Shown piece after piece: positions 1-8,471 of a stretch of 13,367 nt of DNA. Both the position numbers and the translations under genes were made by a program. Within the stretch, counting starts at the first letter, position 1, and each line of letters starts with the position of its first letter. The notes under the pieces are model-generated. The model worked only from the letters and a program-made list of their open reading frames with translations. It had not been told where the DNA came from and did not search any database. The stretch covers positions 1-13,367 of the forward strand of contig JADKBK010000041.1 of assembly GCA_016715075.1 (NCBI GenBank). Reading direction: 5' to 3'. Origin of the DNA: Bacteroidales bacterium (lineage in GTDB: Bacteria; Bacteroidota; Bacteroidia; Bacteroidales; VadinHA17).

Positions 1-1475
1 AATGTAGCCCCGGTGGCCCCTGTAGTTGTATATGTAATATTAGTAATCGGAGAGCTGATACATACAGTCTGAGAAGTAGTTGCAGGAGCAGAGGTTAGAG
101 TGATAGTATTTGCAGGTGTCACAGTTATAGACCCTGTTGCAGTAACAGTACCGCAGCCACCGGTAAGATTAACAGTGTAGCTAAAAGGACTTCCGACTGT
201 TGTTGAGGGAGATCCGCTTATTGTCACCACATTGGCTGCCCAGTTGCCTGTCACTCCTGTTGGCAGACCGGAGAATGTAGCTCCTGTAGCGCCGGTAGTT
301 GTATATGTAATATTAGTAATCGGAGAGCTGATACATACAGTCTGGCCATCTGTCCCAGCCACTGATGATAATGTGATTGTATTTGCAGGTGTCACAGTTA
401 TAGACCCTGTTGCAGTAACAGTACCGCAGCCACCGGTAAGATTAACAGTGTAGCTAAAAGGACTTCCGACTGTTGTTGAGGGAGATCCGCTTATTGTCAC
501 CACATTGGCTGCCCAGTTACCTGTCACACCTGTTGGCAGACCGGAGAATGTAGCTCCTGTAGCCCCGGTAGTTGTATATGTAATATTAGTTATCGGAGAG
601 CTGATACATACAGTTTGGGCATCTGTCCCTGCCACTGAAGATAATGTGATAGTATTTGCAGGTGTTACAGTTATGGACCCGCTTGCAGTAACAGTACCGC
701 AGCCACCGGTAAGATTAACAGTGTAGCTAAAAGGACTTCCGACTGTTGTTGAGGGAGATCCGCTTATTGTCACCACATTGGCTGCCCAGTTACCTGTCAC
801 TCCAGTTGGCAGACCGGAGAATGTAGCTCCGGTAGCGCCGGTAGTTGTATATGTAATATTTGTTATCGGAGAGCTGATACATACAGTCTGGGCATCTGTC
901 CCAGCCACTGATGATAATGCGATTGTATTTGCAGGTGTTACAGTTATAGACCCTGTTGCAGTAACAGTACCGCAGCCACCGGTAAGATTAACAGTGTAGT
1001 TAAAAGGACTTCCGACTGTTGTTGAGGGAGATCCGCTTATTGTCACCACATTGGCTGCCCAGTTGCCTGTCACTCCTGTTGGCAGACCGGAGAATGTAGC
1101 CCCTGTAGCGCCTGTAGTTGTATATGTAATATTAGTAATCGGAGAGCTGATACATACAGTCTGGCCATCTGTCCCAGCCACTGATGATAATGTGATTGTA
1201 TTTGCAGGTGTCACAGTTATAGACCCTGTTGCAGTAACAGTACCGCAGCCACCGGTAAGATTAACAGTGTAGCTAAAAGGACTTCCGACTGTTGTTGAGG
1301 GAGATCCGCTTATTGTCACCACATTGGCTGCCCAGTTGCCTGTCACTCCTGTCGGCAGACCGGAGAATGTTGCTCCGGTTGCTCCGAATGTCGAATAGGT
1401 AATATCCGTTATTGGTGAGTTTATACAAACTGATTGTGTGTCAGTACCTGGTGCAGATGATAAGGTGATTGTATT
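1..1475 (-). repeat. Tandem array of 273 bp (91-residue) PKD-like adhesin repeats
   Basis: On the minus strand, five full units start at the Asn codons ending at 1475, 1202, 929, 656 and 383, and a sixth partial unit starts at 110. Each unit reads roughly NTITLSS.AGTD.QTVCISSP, then ITNITY, GATGATFSGLPTGVTGNW, ANVVTISGSPSTTVGSP and NLTGGCGTVTATGSITVTP. The period is exactly 273 nt, a multiple of three. The four inner units differ by only a few bases; the first unit (before about 1370) and the 61-100 stretch of the sixth are clearly diverged. Conserved Cys residues (VCI, GGCG) may form a disulfide in each unit. This resembles the Ig/PKD-like repeats common in Bacteroidota surface proteins. Confidence 0.93.
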
Positions 1476-4437
1476 GACAGGAACTACAGTTATCGTAACA
1501 CTGCCAGACATATTGCTTGTACATAATGTAGTTGCATTAGTAGCTACTACAGTATAAACGCCGGCAGGCTTATCTGTCCATGTTAATGACGATCCTGTTC
1601 CAGGGATTGGTGGACCGTTATTAACACCGCCAACCCTTAATTGGTAATTAACACCGGACTGAGAACCGCTGAGTGTAATATTCACGCCTGTTAGATCAGC
1701 ACAATATGATGTGGCTGATGATCCCACATTGTATATGGCTGGATTCGTGGCAGCCAAAAGTAACCAGGCAGATTGTGTGATATACAGCCTATTCCGAGAA
1801 TAAAGACTGTATAAGTATAGGGTCCGCCGACTGTTCTCCCAGTTATAGTTCTGCTGGTTCCTGATCCTGTTTATAGATCCGGCAGGTATTAATACTCCGT
1901 TTTGGGAGATCCTTAATGTTCCGGCTGCAGGTAAATCATTTAACACCAGGCTGCCTGTTGCCAAAGCACATGTAGGTTGCGTTACGGCTCCAATAGTTGG
2001 CGCCGTAGGTGTTACCGGCTGAGCAAGAATTGTTGCGCTTGTGAAAGGAGAGATGCATCCACCTGCGTTTCTTGCAGTAACAGGATATGTGTTTGGAGCT
2101 AACAAAGTAAATATGCCTGTTGTATTTGTATAGGTTACACCATCAATGCTATAGGTCATTCCTACGCCAGTAGGCGCTGTTATGGTGATAGTTCCGGTCC
2201 CTACCGCACAGGTCGGGTGGGTTAGGGAAACAGTCGGAGCGGCCGGTGCGCCTGTAACTGTGACGATAGCGCTGCTTGATGGAACAGAGGTACAACCTAG
2301 TGAATTGGTAACAGTAAAAGTGTAGCTGCCGGCGCCTAATCCTGGTACAGTAAAACTAGTTCCTGTATTTGTATATGTTGTGCCCCCTGGCAATTGAGTC
2401 AATGTCCACGATCCTGAAGCAGGTAAGTTATTCAAAACCACACTGCCTGGCGCAAGACATGTTGCACTTGTAATAGTCCCGATTGAAGGAGCTGTTGGTA
2501 CTGCCGGAGCGGCATTTATGATGACGCTACCTGATGCTGGCGATATACATCCACCTTCATTTGTGACAGTAAAAGTATATGATCCCGGAGGAATGCCGGA
2601 TAATGTGAAACTGCCGCCCGACCAGGATGTTGTTACATTGCCGGGAGTTCTTGTGAGAATCCATGTACCATTTACAGGTAACCCGCTTAAATCTACACTT
2701 CCGGTTAGTACAGTGCATGTAGGATGGGTAATTGGTCCTACAACAGGGGCTGTTGCGGAAGGTGGCTGGGCAGTTATTATGACATTTCCTGATTGAAGGG
2801 AAATGCAGCCGCCTGCATCGGTAACTGTAAAGTAATAAGTACCTTCTGCCAAATTATTTATAGTAATGGGATTTGGTCCGATTCCCAAGGTTTGAGTGCC
2901 CCCGGGGAATTGTGTTATTGTCAGACTTCCTGAAGGTAAATTACTTATAATAACACTTCCTAATGCAGTGCATGTAGGTTGTGTCGGTGTGCCAGCTATC
3001 GGGGTTGGAACTCCGGACCCGGGGATAACGGCATTAGCGGATGCAGGTGAAGTACAGCCTGATGAGTTGGTAACAGTAAAAGTGTAGGTTCCGGCTCCTA
3101 ATCCGGTAACTGTATAACTTGTCCCGGTATTGGTGAACGTTGTTCCACCTGGTGTCTGATTTAAAGTCCATGTTCCTGAGGCAGGTAAACCGCTCAGAAC
3201 AACGCTGCCCGGCACGGCACATGTTGCACCTGTAATTGTTCCGATCACGGGTGCTGTTGCTGTAGTCGGAGCTGCATTAATTACAGCACTGGTTGATGAA
3301 CCTGACGTACAGGAGCCTACTCCTACAGTAAAAGTATATGTTCCGGCTGCAAGTCCTGTAACTGTATAACTTGAGCCGGTACCTGTATTCGTTGTTCCAC
3401 TGGTGACCGGGTTATTGTCCAGGTACCTGCCGGCAAACCGTTTAATTGAACGCTTCCTGTTGGTGTTGAACAGCTTGGCTGAGTTATGGTGCCAATTGTT
3501 GGTGGCGTAATAGTGCCCACTGTTATAACTAAGTTATTTGCAGCACTTGATCCGCAACTTGTTACATCTGTAACACTTAAAGTACCAGTAGTAGCAACAG
3601 AAAAACTTATTGTAATGATGTTGGGATTAGCGGTAGTATTTATTGTTGCACCTGATCCACTAAAGCTCCAGTTGTAAGTTCCTGCGTAGAATGGCACACT
3701 ATATTGTATATTGGTTTGTCCGGTACAAACCGATGCCGGGCCAGTAATATTTCCCAGACTTGGAGGAGCTCCTATCGATGCAACAGCAGGAGTTCTTTGG
3801 CTCTGGCAGTCATTGGGTCCGCCGGTAACGCACGAAGCCCAGTATGTTCTTGTGGAAGATAATGAAGGTGTTGCGAATGAGGAACCGGTTCCAACCTTGG
3901 TTCCCCTAACTGAGCATCCCACCATCTGATTGTCGAACATCCTGAGGCAGTAAGGGTCACAGAACCGGCATCACAACGGGAAGCCCTGTTGTAGAAGGTG
4001 GAGTTGGTTGGAGATCCAGCAACGTGAAGTCTGGCAGGATTACTTGTAACTAAGCACATCCCCTGAAGAGGAAAGGATAAGCCTGAAATACATATAGCCC
4101 GGATTTGGAGTTGAACGAGGCTACATAAAACTGTGTTCCCTGATAAAGATCTTCGCTGTAAGTGGCAAATGATGGATCTGTGGATTGCCAATGACGGTTA
4201 TCGATGCGGAGACGGATTACCGCTTGAGGTTGTGTTCCAGATGTCGATATCATTCTGAGAAGGGCCAATATCGCCGCAGATAGATATCTCGAGATTATCA
4301 TCAAATACTAATGAACCAGTATTCTGGTTAAATGATATACTGACGCTGGTAAAGCACTGTCCTGCTGCGCTTGCAGCAATGACCATCCAAAAACTCAGTG
4401 CCAGCATAATTTTGCTGAAATTCCTGTTTCTTATCAT
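1..4437 (-). CDS. Giant secreted SprB/PKD-like repeat adhesin, N-terminal part, frameshifted
   Basis: This is a large surface or secreted protein whose C-terminus lies beyond the left edge. I chose ATG 4435-4437 because it is followed by a clean signal peptide (basic MIRNRNFSK, then hydrophobic IMLALSFWMVIAASAAG); the open frame also reaches back to a TTG at 4488. After an N-terminal region of unknown type (CFTSVSISFNQNTG...) comes an Ig-like domain around 3980-3770 (RCDAGSVTLTASGC, YWASC), then a PKD-like domain around 3765-3520 (VCTGQTNIQYSVP). About seven SprB-type repeats (3517-1780) and 91-residue PKD-like repeats (1475-1) follow. The reading frame changes near 4205-4300, 4060-4063, 3903-3906, 3409-3411, 1870-1872 and 1756-1759, and protein similarity continues across each break. 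Between 3405 and 1 the frame is otherwise open. Such proteins are usually type IX secretion clients, with a sorting domain at the unseen C-terminus (inference). The role is probably adhesion or gliding. It could be a decaying pseudogene, but homopolymer sequencing errors fit better. Confidence 0.85.
1780..3517 (-). repeat. About seven SprB-type protein repeats
   Basis: The translated minus strand gives about seven diverged copies of 75-85 residues with the pattern PTAP.IG.IT.PTC, TGSV.L.GLPA.GTW, TGTSYTV.GL.AGTYTFTV and N..GC.S. This is the SprB repeat signature known from Flavobacterium gliding adhesins and related type IX clients. The copies differ strongly at DNA level, unlike the adjacent 273 bp array, so they are older. 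The last copy (about 1990-1780) is out of frame between two apparent indels (1870-1872 and 1756-1759) that compensate each other. Repeat number and edges are my reading of the translation. Confidence 0.8.
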
Positions 4438-5034
4438 ACTGCGAAGAGTTGATATAATAATTCCAATATTTCCCGATGACTTTTTCAAGAACTGCTTCAG
4501 TTATGAGAAAAAATCACATCCGGTTTCATTTTATTTTCTAAAACCCGATCTGATCCTTACAATATTTATCTTCTGTTTATCGCGGATATTTCATTATCCG
4601 TTGTTATTAAAAGGCAATCTCAACCTGTTCAAATCTTCTGTGATACAATTAATAACTTGGCTAAGGTAAAAGGCTTTGCAAAATATATTGTATGAAGAAA
4701 GGTCCATTTTGACAAACGGATTAATAAATTCCATTAATGCGGGTTTTTTGAGTATTTAAATAAAAAAACAAGCCTTTTTGGAGTCCAAAAAGATCTAAAT
4801 GTCAGATAATCAGGTAGAATGTTGGTGTAAGCAAAAAGAGTATCGATCATGATAAGGTAAAGGCGAAATATTCTATAACATATTTTGAAGTTGTTTTGTT
4901 TATTGAAATGCGATCAATGTTGATGACAGACAGATATTCATAGCTAATGACAGGAAAGTTTAAAATATCACCGATCGATTATTATGTCCCCGCGGATTTA
5001 TATAATTGCATATGTATTTGATATTCGCTGCTAA
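4438..5034. other. AT-rich divergent intergenic region without a gene
   Basis: About 600 bp lie between the adhesin start and radC. Open frames here lack family resemblance and mostly run antisense to the adhesin signal-peptide region. Both divergent promoters should be here, but I found no clean TAnnTTTG / TTTG pair. The one distinct element is the palindrome at 4774-4792. Confidence 0.6.
4774..4792. promoter_or_regulatory. Perfect 9-bp-arm palindrome, possible operator
   Basis: The sequence CTTTTTGGA-G-TCCAAAAAG is a perfect inverted repeat around one central base. It lies between the divergent adhesin and radC genes, about 240 bp from radC and 340 bp from the adhesin start. The symmetry and short spacer suit a dimeric DNA-binding protein better than a terminator. 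The function is inference, and A/T-rich palindromes can arise by chance. Confidence 0.35.
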
Positions 5035-5718
5035 ATGTCTCTTAAAATCACTGACTGGGCTGTCGAGGACAGGCCCAGGGAAAAACTGATCCAGTATGGT
5101 ACCTCCACCCTGAGTGATGCGGAATTACTTGGCATTCTTATCAGCTCAGGGACAAAGGAGAAATCGGCCATCGATCTTGGCCGGGAACTGCTGGCCAGGG
5201 TAAATAATAATCTGACCGCCCTTGGCAAACTTACAATCGCGGATCTGACAAAAATCCACGGCATAGGTAACGCACGGGCTGTGACAATAGCTGCAGCCCT
5301 CGAACTGGGACGACGGCGAAAGCTTGCGGAAAATCCTGAGGTGGTCCAGATCAAATGCTCGAAAGACGTCGCCGATATCTTTCAGCCTATACTGTCCGAC
5401 CTTCTGCATGAGGAATTCTGGATCCTCTTCCTGAACCGTTCAAACAGGGTGATAAACAGGATGAAACTTAGCCAGGGGGGGATCAGTGGAACAGTAACAG
5501 ATGTCCGGCTGGCAATGAAAAAGGCAATTGAATACCTTGCTTCAGGTATTATAGTATGCCATAACCATCCTTCCGGAAATCTGAACCCCAGTGAATCCGA
5601 CAGCAAGATAACTCAGAAAATCAAAGAGGCTGGTAACCTGCTGGATATTCAGCTGCTCGACCACCTGATAATATCTGATAAGGATTATTACAGTTTTGCG
5701 GATAATGGGTTGATTTAG
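5035..5718 (+). CDS. radC: RadC-family JAMM/MPN+ domain protein (UPF0758)
   Basis: This 227-residue protein has the usual family length and start (MSLKITDWAVEDRPREKL). An N-terminal helix-hairpin-helix-like segment covers about residues 60-93 (LTKIHGIGNARAVTIAAALE). The C-terminal half is the JAMM metal site: H176-x-H178 in CHNHPSGNLNPSESD, then S186 and D189, which gives H-x-H-x7-S-x2-D complete. The fold is that of a zinc metalloprotease, but the cellular role is unsettled; the old link to DNA repair is not well supported. The gene stands alone, divergent from the adhesin and convergent with folK. It is intact, with no sign of transfer. Confidence 0.95.
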   Translation: MSLKITDWAVEDRPREKLIQYGTSTLSDAELLGILISSGTKEKSAIDLGRELLARVNNNLTALGKLTIADLTKIHGIGNARAVTIAAALELGRRRKLAENPEVVQIKCSKDVADIFQPILSDLLHEEFWILFLNRSNRVINRMKLSQGGISGTVTDVRLAMKKAIEYLASGIIVCHNHPSGNLNPSESDSKITQKIKEAGNLLDIQLLDHLIISDKDYYSFADNGLI

Positions 5719-5724
5719 TCTGTA

Positions 5725-5780
5725 GGTCTTGCGGTCTTGAGGTCTTGCGGTCTTGCAGTCTTGCAGTCTTGCAGTCTTGT
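5725..5780. repeat. Seven-copy 8 bp minisatellite (RGTCTTGM)
   Basis: Directly after the radC stop there are seven head-to-tail copies of (g/a)gtcttg(c/a/t): ggtcttgc, ggtcttga, ggtcttgc twice, agtcttgc twice, agtcttgt. The array is non-coding. It is a candidate slippage locus, and copy number may vary between strains. Confidence 0.9.
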
Positions 5781-5828
5781 TGTCATTTAGAAATATAGTA
5801 AGGGGTTTATTCAGAAATACTCTCTAAC

Positions 5829-5951
5829 CGCAAAGGGCGCAAAGTTATTACGCAAAGGTCGCAAAGGGTTTATTAAATGATTTGTCTTTGTGATCTTTGC
5901 GCCTGCCGGTAGTGCAGGCAGGACACAGAGAAAAGCACAGAGGACCACAGA
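5829..5951. repeat. Dispersed CGCAAAG / CACAGAG intergenic repeats
   Basis: CGCAAAG occurs at 5829, 5838, 5851 and 5860. Inverted forms CTTTGTG (5886) and CTTTGCG (5895) follow, so the segment can fold back. Next is a GC-rich inverted repeat CCTGCC (5902-5907) / GGCAGG (5917-5922), then a CACAGAG-type run (5923-5951). Similar CACAGAG or CTCTGTG blocks recur at 10338-10379, 10739-10788 and about 11800-11829. I see no coding potential. Confidence 0.8.
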
Positions 5952-5965
5952 GTTTAGTGTTTGAG

Positions 5966-6475
5966 TTAGCCCCCCTTCAGGGGGGATGGGGGGTAAATCA
6001 TCTTTATCCTGCTTCGGTCCCTGCACTCCTCCAGCAATACACTCATGGTTTTTTTAAGAACAGGATGGATCATATCAGGAGCCAGTTCACAGAGCGGTAC
6101 AAGAACGAACTTGCGCTCATGCATAAGACGATGAGGGATCTTCAGACCTTTTTCATCAATTACAAGATCATCATAAAAAAGTATATCTATGTCTATCACT
6201 CTCGAAGTGTAACGATCCTGATTCCTTTCTCTGCCAAGCATCGATTCAATCATTCCAATCTTCTTAAGTAATTCAGAAGGAGAATGATCAGTTTCGACAC
6301 AGATAACCATATTTAAGAAGTCATTCTCAGCATCAAACCCCCATGGAGCAGTTTCATATATATTTGAAGAAAGCAATACCCTGCCGATCTGTTCATCTGT
6401 CTTTTTTACAGCTGCCCTGAGATTACTCTCCCTGTTACCGAGATTTGTGCCAAGGCCTAGAAATACTTTGCTCAT
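5966..6475 (-). CDS. folK: 2-amino-4-hydroxy-6-hydroxymethyldihydropteridine pyrophosphokinase (HPPK)
   Basis: The enzyme transfers pyrophosphate from ATP to hydroxymethyl-dihydropterin in folate synthesis, in the cytosol. The 169-residue protein has the full HPPK pattern: GLGTNLGNR (7-15), ETAPWGF (41-47), R82 and R92, and DIDILFYDD (95-103) with the Mg ligands D95 and D97; this numbering coincides with the E. coli enzyme. IPHRLMHERKFVLVPLCEL follows at 113-131. ATG 6473-6475 starts the conserved MSKVFLGLG. The last residues (PPSPLKGG) are encoded by a G/C-rich palindrome that looks like an intergenic repeat fused onto the 3' end. The gene is divergent from sppA and convergent with radC. Confidence 0.95.
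   Translation of the reverse strand: MSKVFLGLGTNLGNRESNLRAAVKKTDEQIGRVLLSSNIYETAPWGFDAENDFLNMVICVETDHSPSELLKKIGMIESMLGRERNQDRYTSRVIDIDILFYDDLVIDEKGLKIPHRLMHERKFVLVPLCELAPDMIHPVLKKTMSVLLEECRDRSRIKMIYPPSPLKGG
5970..5985. repeat. CCCCCCT-TC-AGGGGGG palindrome at folK 3' end
   Basis: There is a 7-bp perfect stem with a 2-nt loop, followed by a second G run (5987-5992). It lies inside the last codons of folK, just before its stop. It resembles dispersed G/C-run repeats of Bacteroidota intergenic regions, and it may also end transcription from either side (inference). Confidence 0.7.
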
Positions 6476-6538
6476 TATTAATTCTTTCAGACCTTAAATG
6501 TATGAAATTTAGAAGAAATCCAGTTATGTGATTTTTTA

Positions 6539-6569
6539 ACCACGGAGTTTCACTGAGTTTTACTGGTTT
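6539..6569. repeat. Remnant of a CCACGGAG / CACTGAG dispersed repeat
   Basis: In the folK-sppA spacer, accacggagtttcactgag matches the pattern of the CACAGAG family seen elsewhere in the window, with substitutions. The rest of the 223 bp spacer is AT-rich and holds the candidate sppA promoter. Confidence 0.5.
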
Positions 6570-6605
6570 ATTTTTTTATTATTTGGTCTCAGTAGTTGCT
6601 TCATG

Positions 6606-6636
6606 ATTGAGATTTGATAATTTTCATTTAAGTTTG
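6606..6636 (+). promoter_or_regulatory. Candidate Bacteroidota-type promoter for sppA-lpxK-punA
   Basis: TAAGTTTG at 6629-6636 fits the Bacteroidota -7 consensus TAnnTTTG exactly. ATTG at 6606-6609, 19 bp upstream, is one mismatch from the -33 TTTG. Transcription would start near 6643, leaving a leader of about 55 nt before the sppA ATG. No strong Shine-Dalgarno sequence precedes the ATG, as is usual in this phylum. Confidence 0.45.
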
Positions 6637-6698
6637 TGTTTCAAAATAATAGGGCAAACTTCTAACAATCATAAATCATCATTTCAAAGCCTCAGAAC

Positions 6699-8468
6699 AT
6701 GAAAAGTTTTCTTAAATACACGCTTGCTACAATTACCGGCATAATACTGACCTCAATTATTTTTTTTGTTGTCCTGCTCGCCAGTCTAAGTGCGCTGGTT
6801 GCCTCAGGTGATAAACCGGTTTCAATCAGTGAAAATTCTATACTTGTCCTTAAAGCCGGAGTTGAAATACCCGACAGGGGGAATGATGATCCGTTTTCAG
6901 GTATTGACATTGTAAATATGACATTCGCTCCTGTACCAGGTTTGAATGATATACTCAGAGATATTGATAAGGCCTCTTCCGACAATAATATTAAAGGTAT
7001 TCTGATAGAGAACGGGTTCCTTCCTTCCGGTTGGGCAACCACAGGAGAAATAAGGAATGCCCTCCTTAAATTCAGGGAGTCTGGTAAATTTATAATCTCA
7101 TATTCTGATTATTTACTTACACAGCAGTGCTACTACCTCTCATCCGCGGCTGACAAGATCTATATAAATCCGGGATCGATGGTAGATTTCAAGGGATTGA
7201 GCGCTGAAATGATGTTTTTTAAAAATGCGCTTGATAAGCTTGGCGTTGAAGTGCAGGTCACCAGGCATGGAAAATTCAAGGGTGCCGTCGAACCATTTAT
7301 ACTTGATAAGCTGAGTGATGACAATAAAGCGCAGATAAAAGCTTATGTAGGCTCAATATGGGAAAATGTAATTAGTGCGATATCAGATTCACGCGGCATT
7401 CCGGCTGATAAGTTAAATCTTATTGCCGATAATCTTTCCGGGAATATTGCCTCCACAGCGCTTGAAAACAAGCTTGTTGACGGACTGTTATACAGAAATG
7501 AATTGATTGATACCTTAAAATTCCTGTCAGGGATCAGCAAAGAAAAAGATCTGAGCCTGGTCTCAATGGCAAAATATACAAAGGTTCCCGACCCGAATAA
7601 AGTAGTCTCTGCCAAAACCAGGATTGCTGTCATCTATGCTTCAGGTAATATTGTTACAGGCAAAGGCAATGAAAGCAATATCGGGGGAAACTATTATGCT
7701 GAAATTATCAGAAAACAACGACTCGATACCTCAGTAAAGGCAGTTGTGCTCAGAGTAAATTCTCCGGGAGGAAGTGCCACTGCTTCAGATATCATGTGGC
7801 AGGAACTCGAACTAACGACAAGAGTAAAGCCTGTAGTGATTTCAATGGGAAATTATGCTGCATCGGGAGGATATTTCATATCCGCACCTGCAACAAAAAT
7901 CTATGCGAGTCCGACTACAATATCAGGATCGATAGGTGTTTTCGGGTTGTTGCCTAATGCGGGCGAACTACTTGAGAAAAAGCTGGGTCTTTCAACTGAA
8001 ACTGTAAATACCAATAAAAATTCGGACTTTCCTTCAGTTTACAGACCGATGAATACTTATGAGAAAGAGATAATGCAGAAAAGCATTGAGAATATTTACA
8101 GCGATTTTGTAACCAAAGTGGCATTGGGAAGAAAGAAGAGTTTTGAATCAGTTGATAGTATTGGGCAGGGGAGAGTATGGTCCGGAATCAGCGCAAAGGA
8201 AATTGGACTTGTTGATGAAATCGGGGGACTCACTGATGCAATCAAAGGCGCTGCGGAGCTGGCCGGCATTGATAAATATTCAATCAGGGAACTGCCGGTA
8301 TTTGAAGATCCATATACCAGGTTACTATCCCAGCTGGAGGGTGAACTGAAAACAAGTATTCTGAAAAAGGAACTTGGCGAATCAGTAAAATATTTCAATA
8401 TGGTTGAAGAGATAAGGGACCTCTCGGGAATTCAGGCAAGGTTACCCTATTTCCTTGAGATCAGGTAG
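6699..8468 (+). CDS. sppA: Signal peptide peptidase SppA, 67K type
   Basis: This is a membrane-anchored serine protease that degrades cleaved signal peptides and membrane-protein fragments. The 589-residue protein is close to the double-domain E. coli length. One N-terminal transmembrane segment (about residues 8-35) is followed by two tandem S49 domains. The catalytic lysine is K194 in the N-domain motif RHGKFKGAVEPF. The nucleophile is S389 in the C-domain motif GNYAASGGYF, preceded by NSPGGSA and followed by GSIGVFG. All key residues are present and the frame is intact over 1.77 kb. It is the first gene of the operon; the lpxK ATG follows after only 3 bp. Confidence 0.97.
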   Translation: MKSFLKYTLATITGIILTSIIFFVVLLASLSALVASGDKPVSISENSILVLKAGVEIPDRGNDDPFSGIDIVNMTFAPVPGLNDILRDIDKASSDNNIKGILIENGFLPSGWATTGEIRNALLKFRESGKFIISYSDYLLTQQCYYLSSAADKIYINPGSMVDFKGLSAEMMFFKNALDKLGVEVQVTRHGKFKGAVEPFILDKLSDDNKAQIKAYVGSIWENVISAISDSRGIPADKLNLIADNLSGNIASTALENKLVDGLLYRNELIDTLKFLSGISKEKDLSLVSMAKYTKVPDPNKVVSAKTRIAVIYASGNIVTGKGNESNIGGNYYAEIIRKQRLDTSVKAVVLRVNSPGGSATASDIMWQELELTTRVKPVVISMGNYAASGGYFISAPATKIYASPTTISGSIGVFGLLPNAGELLEKKLGLSTETVNTNKNSDFPSVYRPMNTYEKEIMQKSIENIYSDFVTKVALGRKKSFESVDSIGQGRVWSGISAKEIGLVDEIGGLTDAIKGAAELAGIDKYSIRELPVFEDPYTRLLSQLEGELKTSILKKELGESVKYFNMVEEIRDLSGIQARLPYFLEIR

Positions 8469-8471
8469 AAA

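Noticed and set aside
232..1272. Four 73-residue open frames on the plus strand, spaced 273 bp apart
   Set aside because: They are antisense shadows of the adhesin repeat. They need a TTG start, and the minus-strand reading gives a coherent PKD-like domain that runs through every unit.
1..1475. CRISPR-like or other spacer-repeat array
   Set aside because: Units are 273 bp, contiguous, in frame and protein-coding, with no distinct spacers.
4379..4669. 96-residue plus-strand open frame in the adhesin-radC spacer
   Set aside because: It overlaps the adhesin signal peptide in antisense, has AT-driven composition and no recognisable family.
5897..6271. 124-residue plus-strand open frame overlapping folK
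   Set aside because: It is antisense to FolK, whose motifs are complete, and it begins inside the dispersed repeats.
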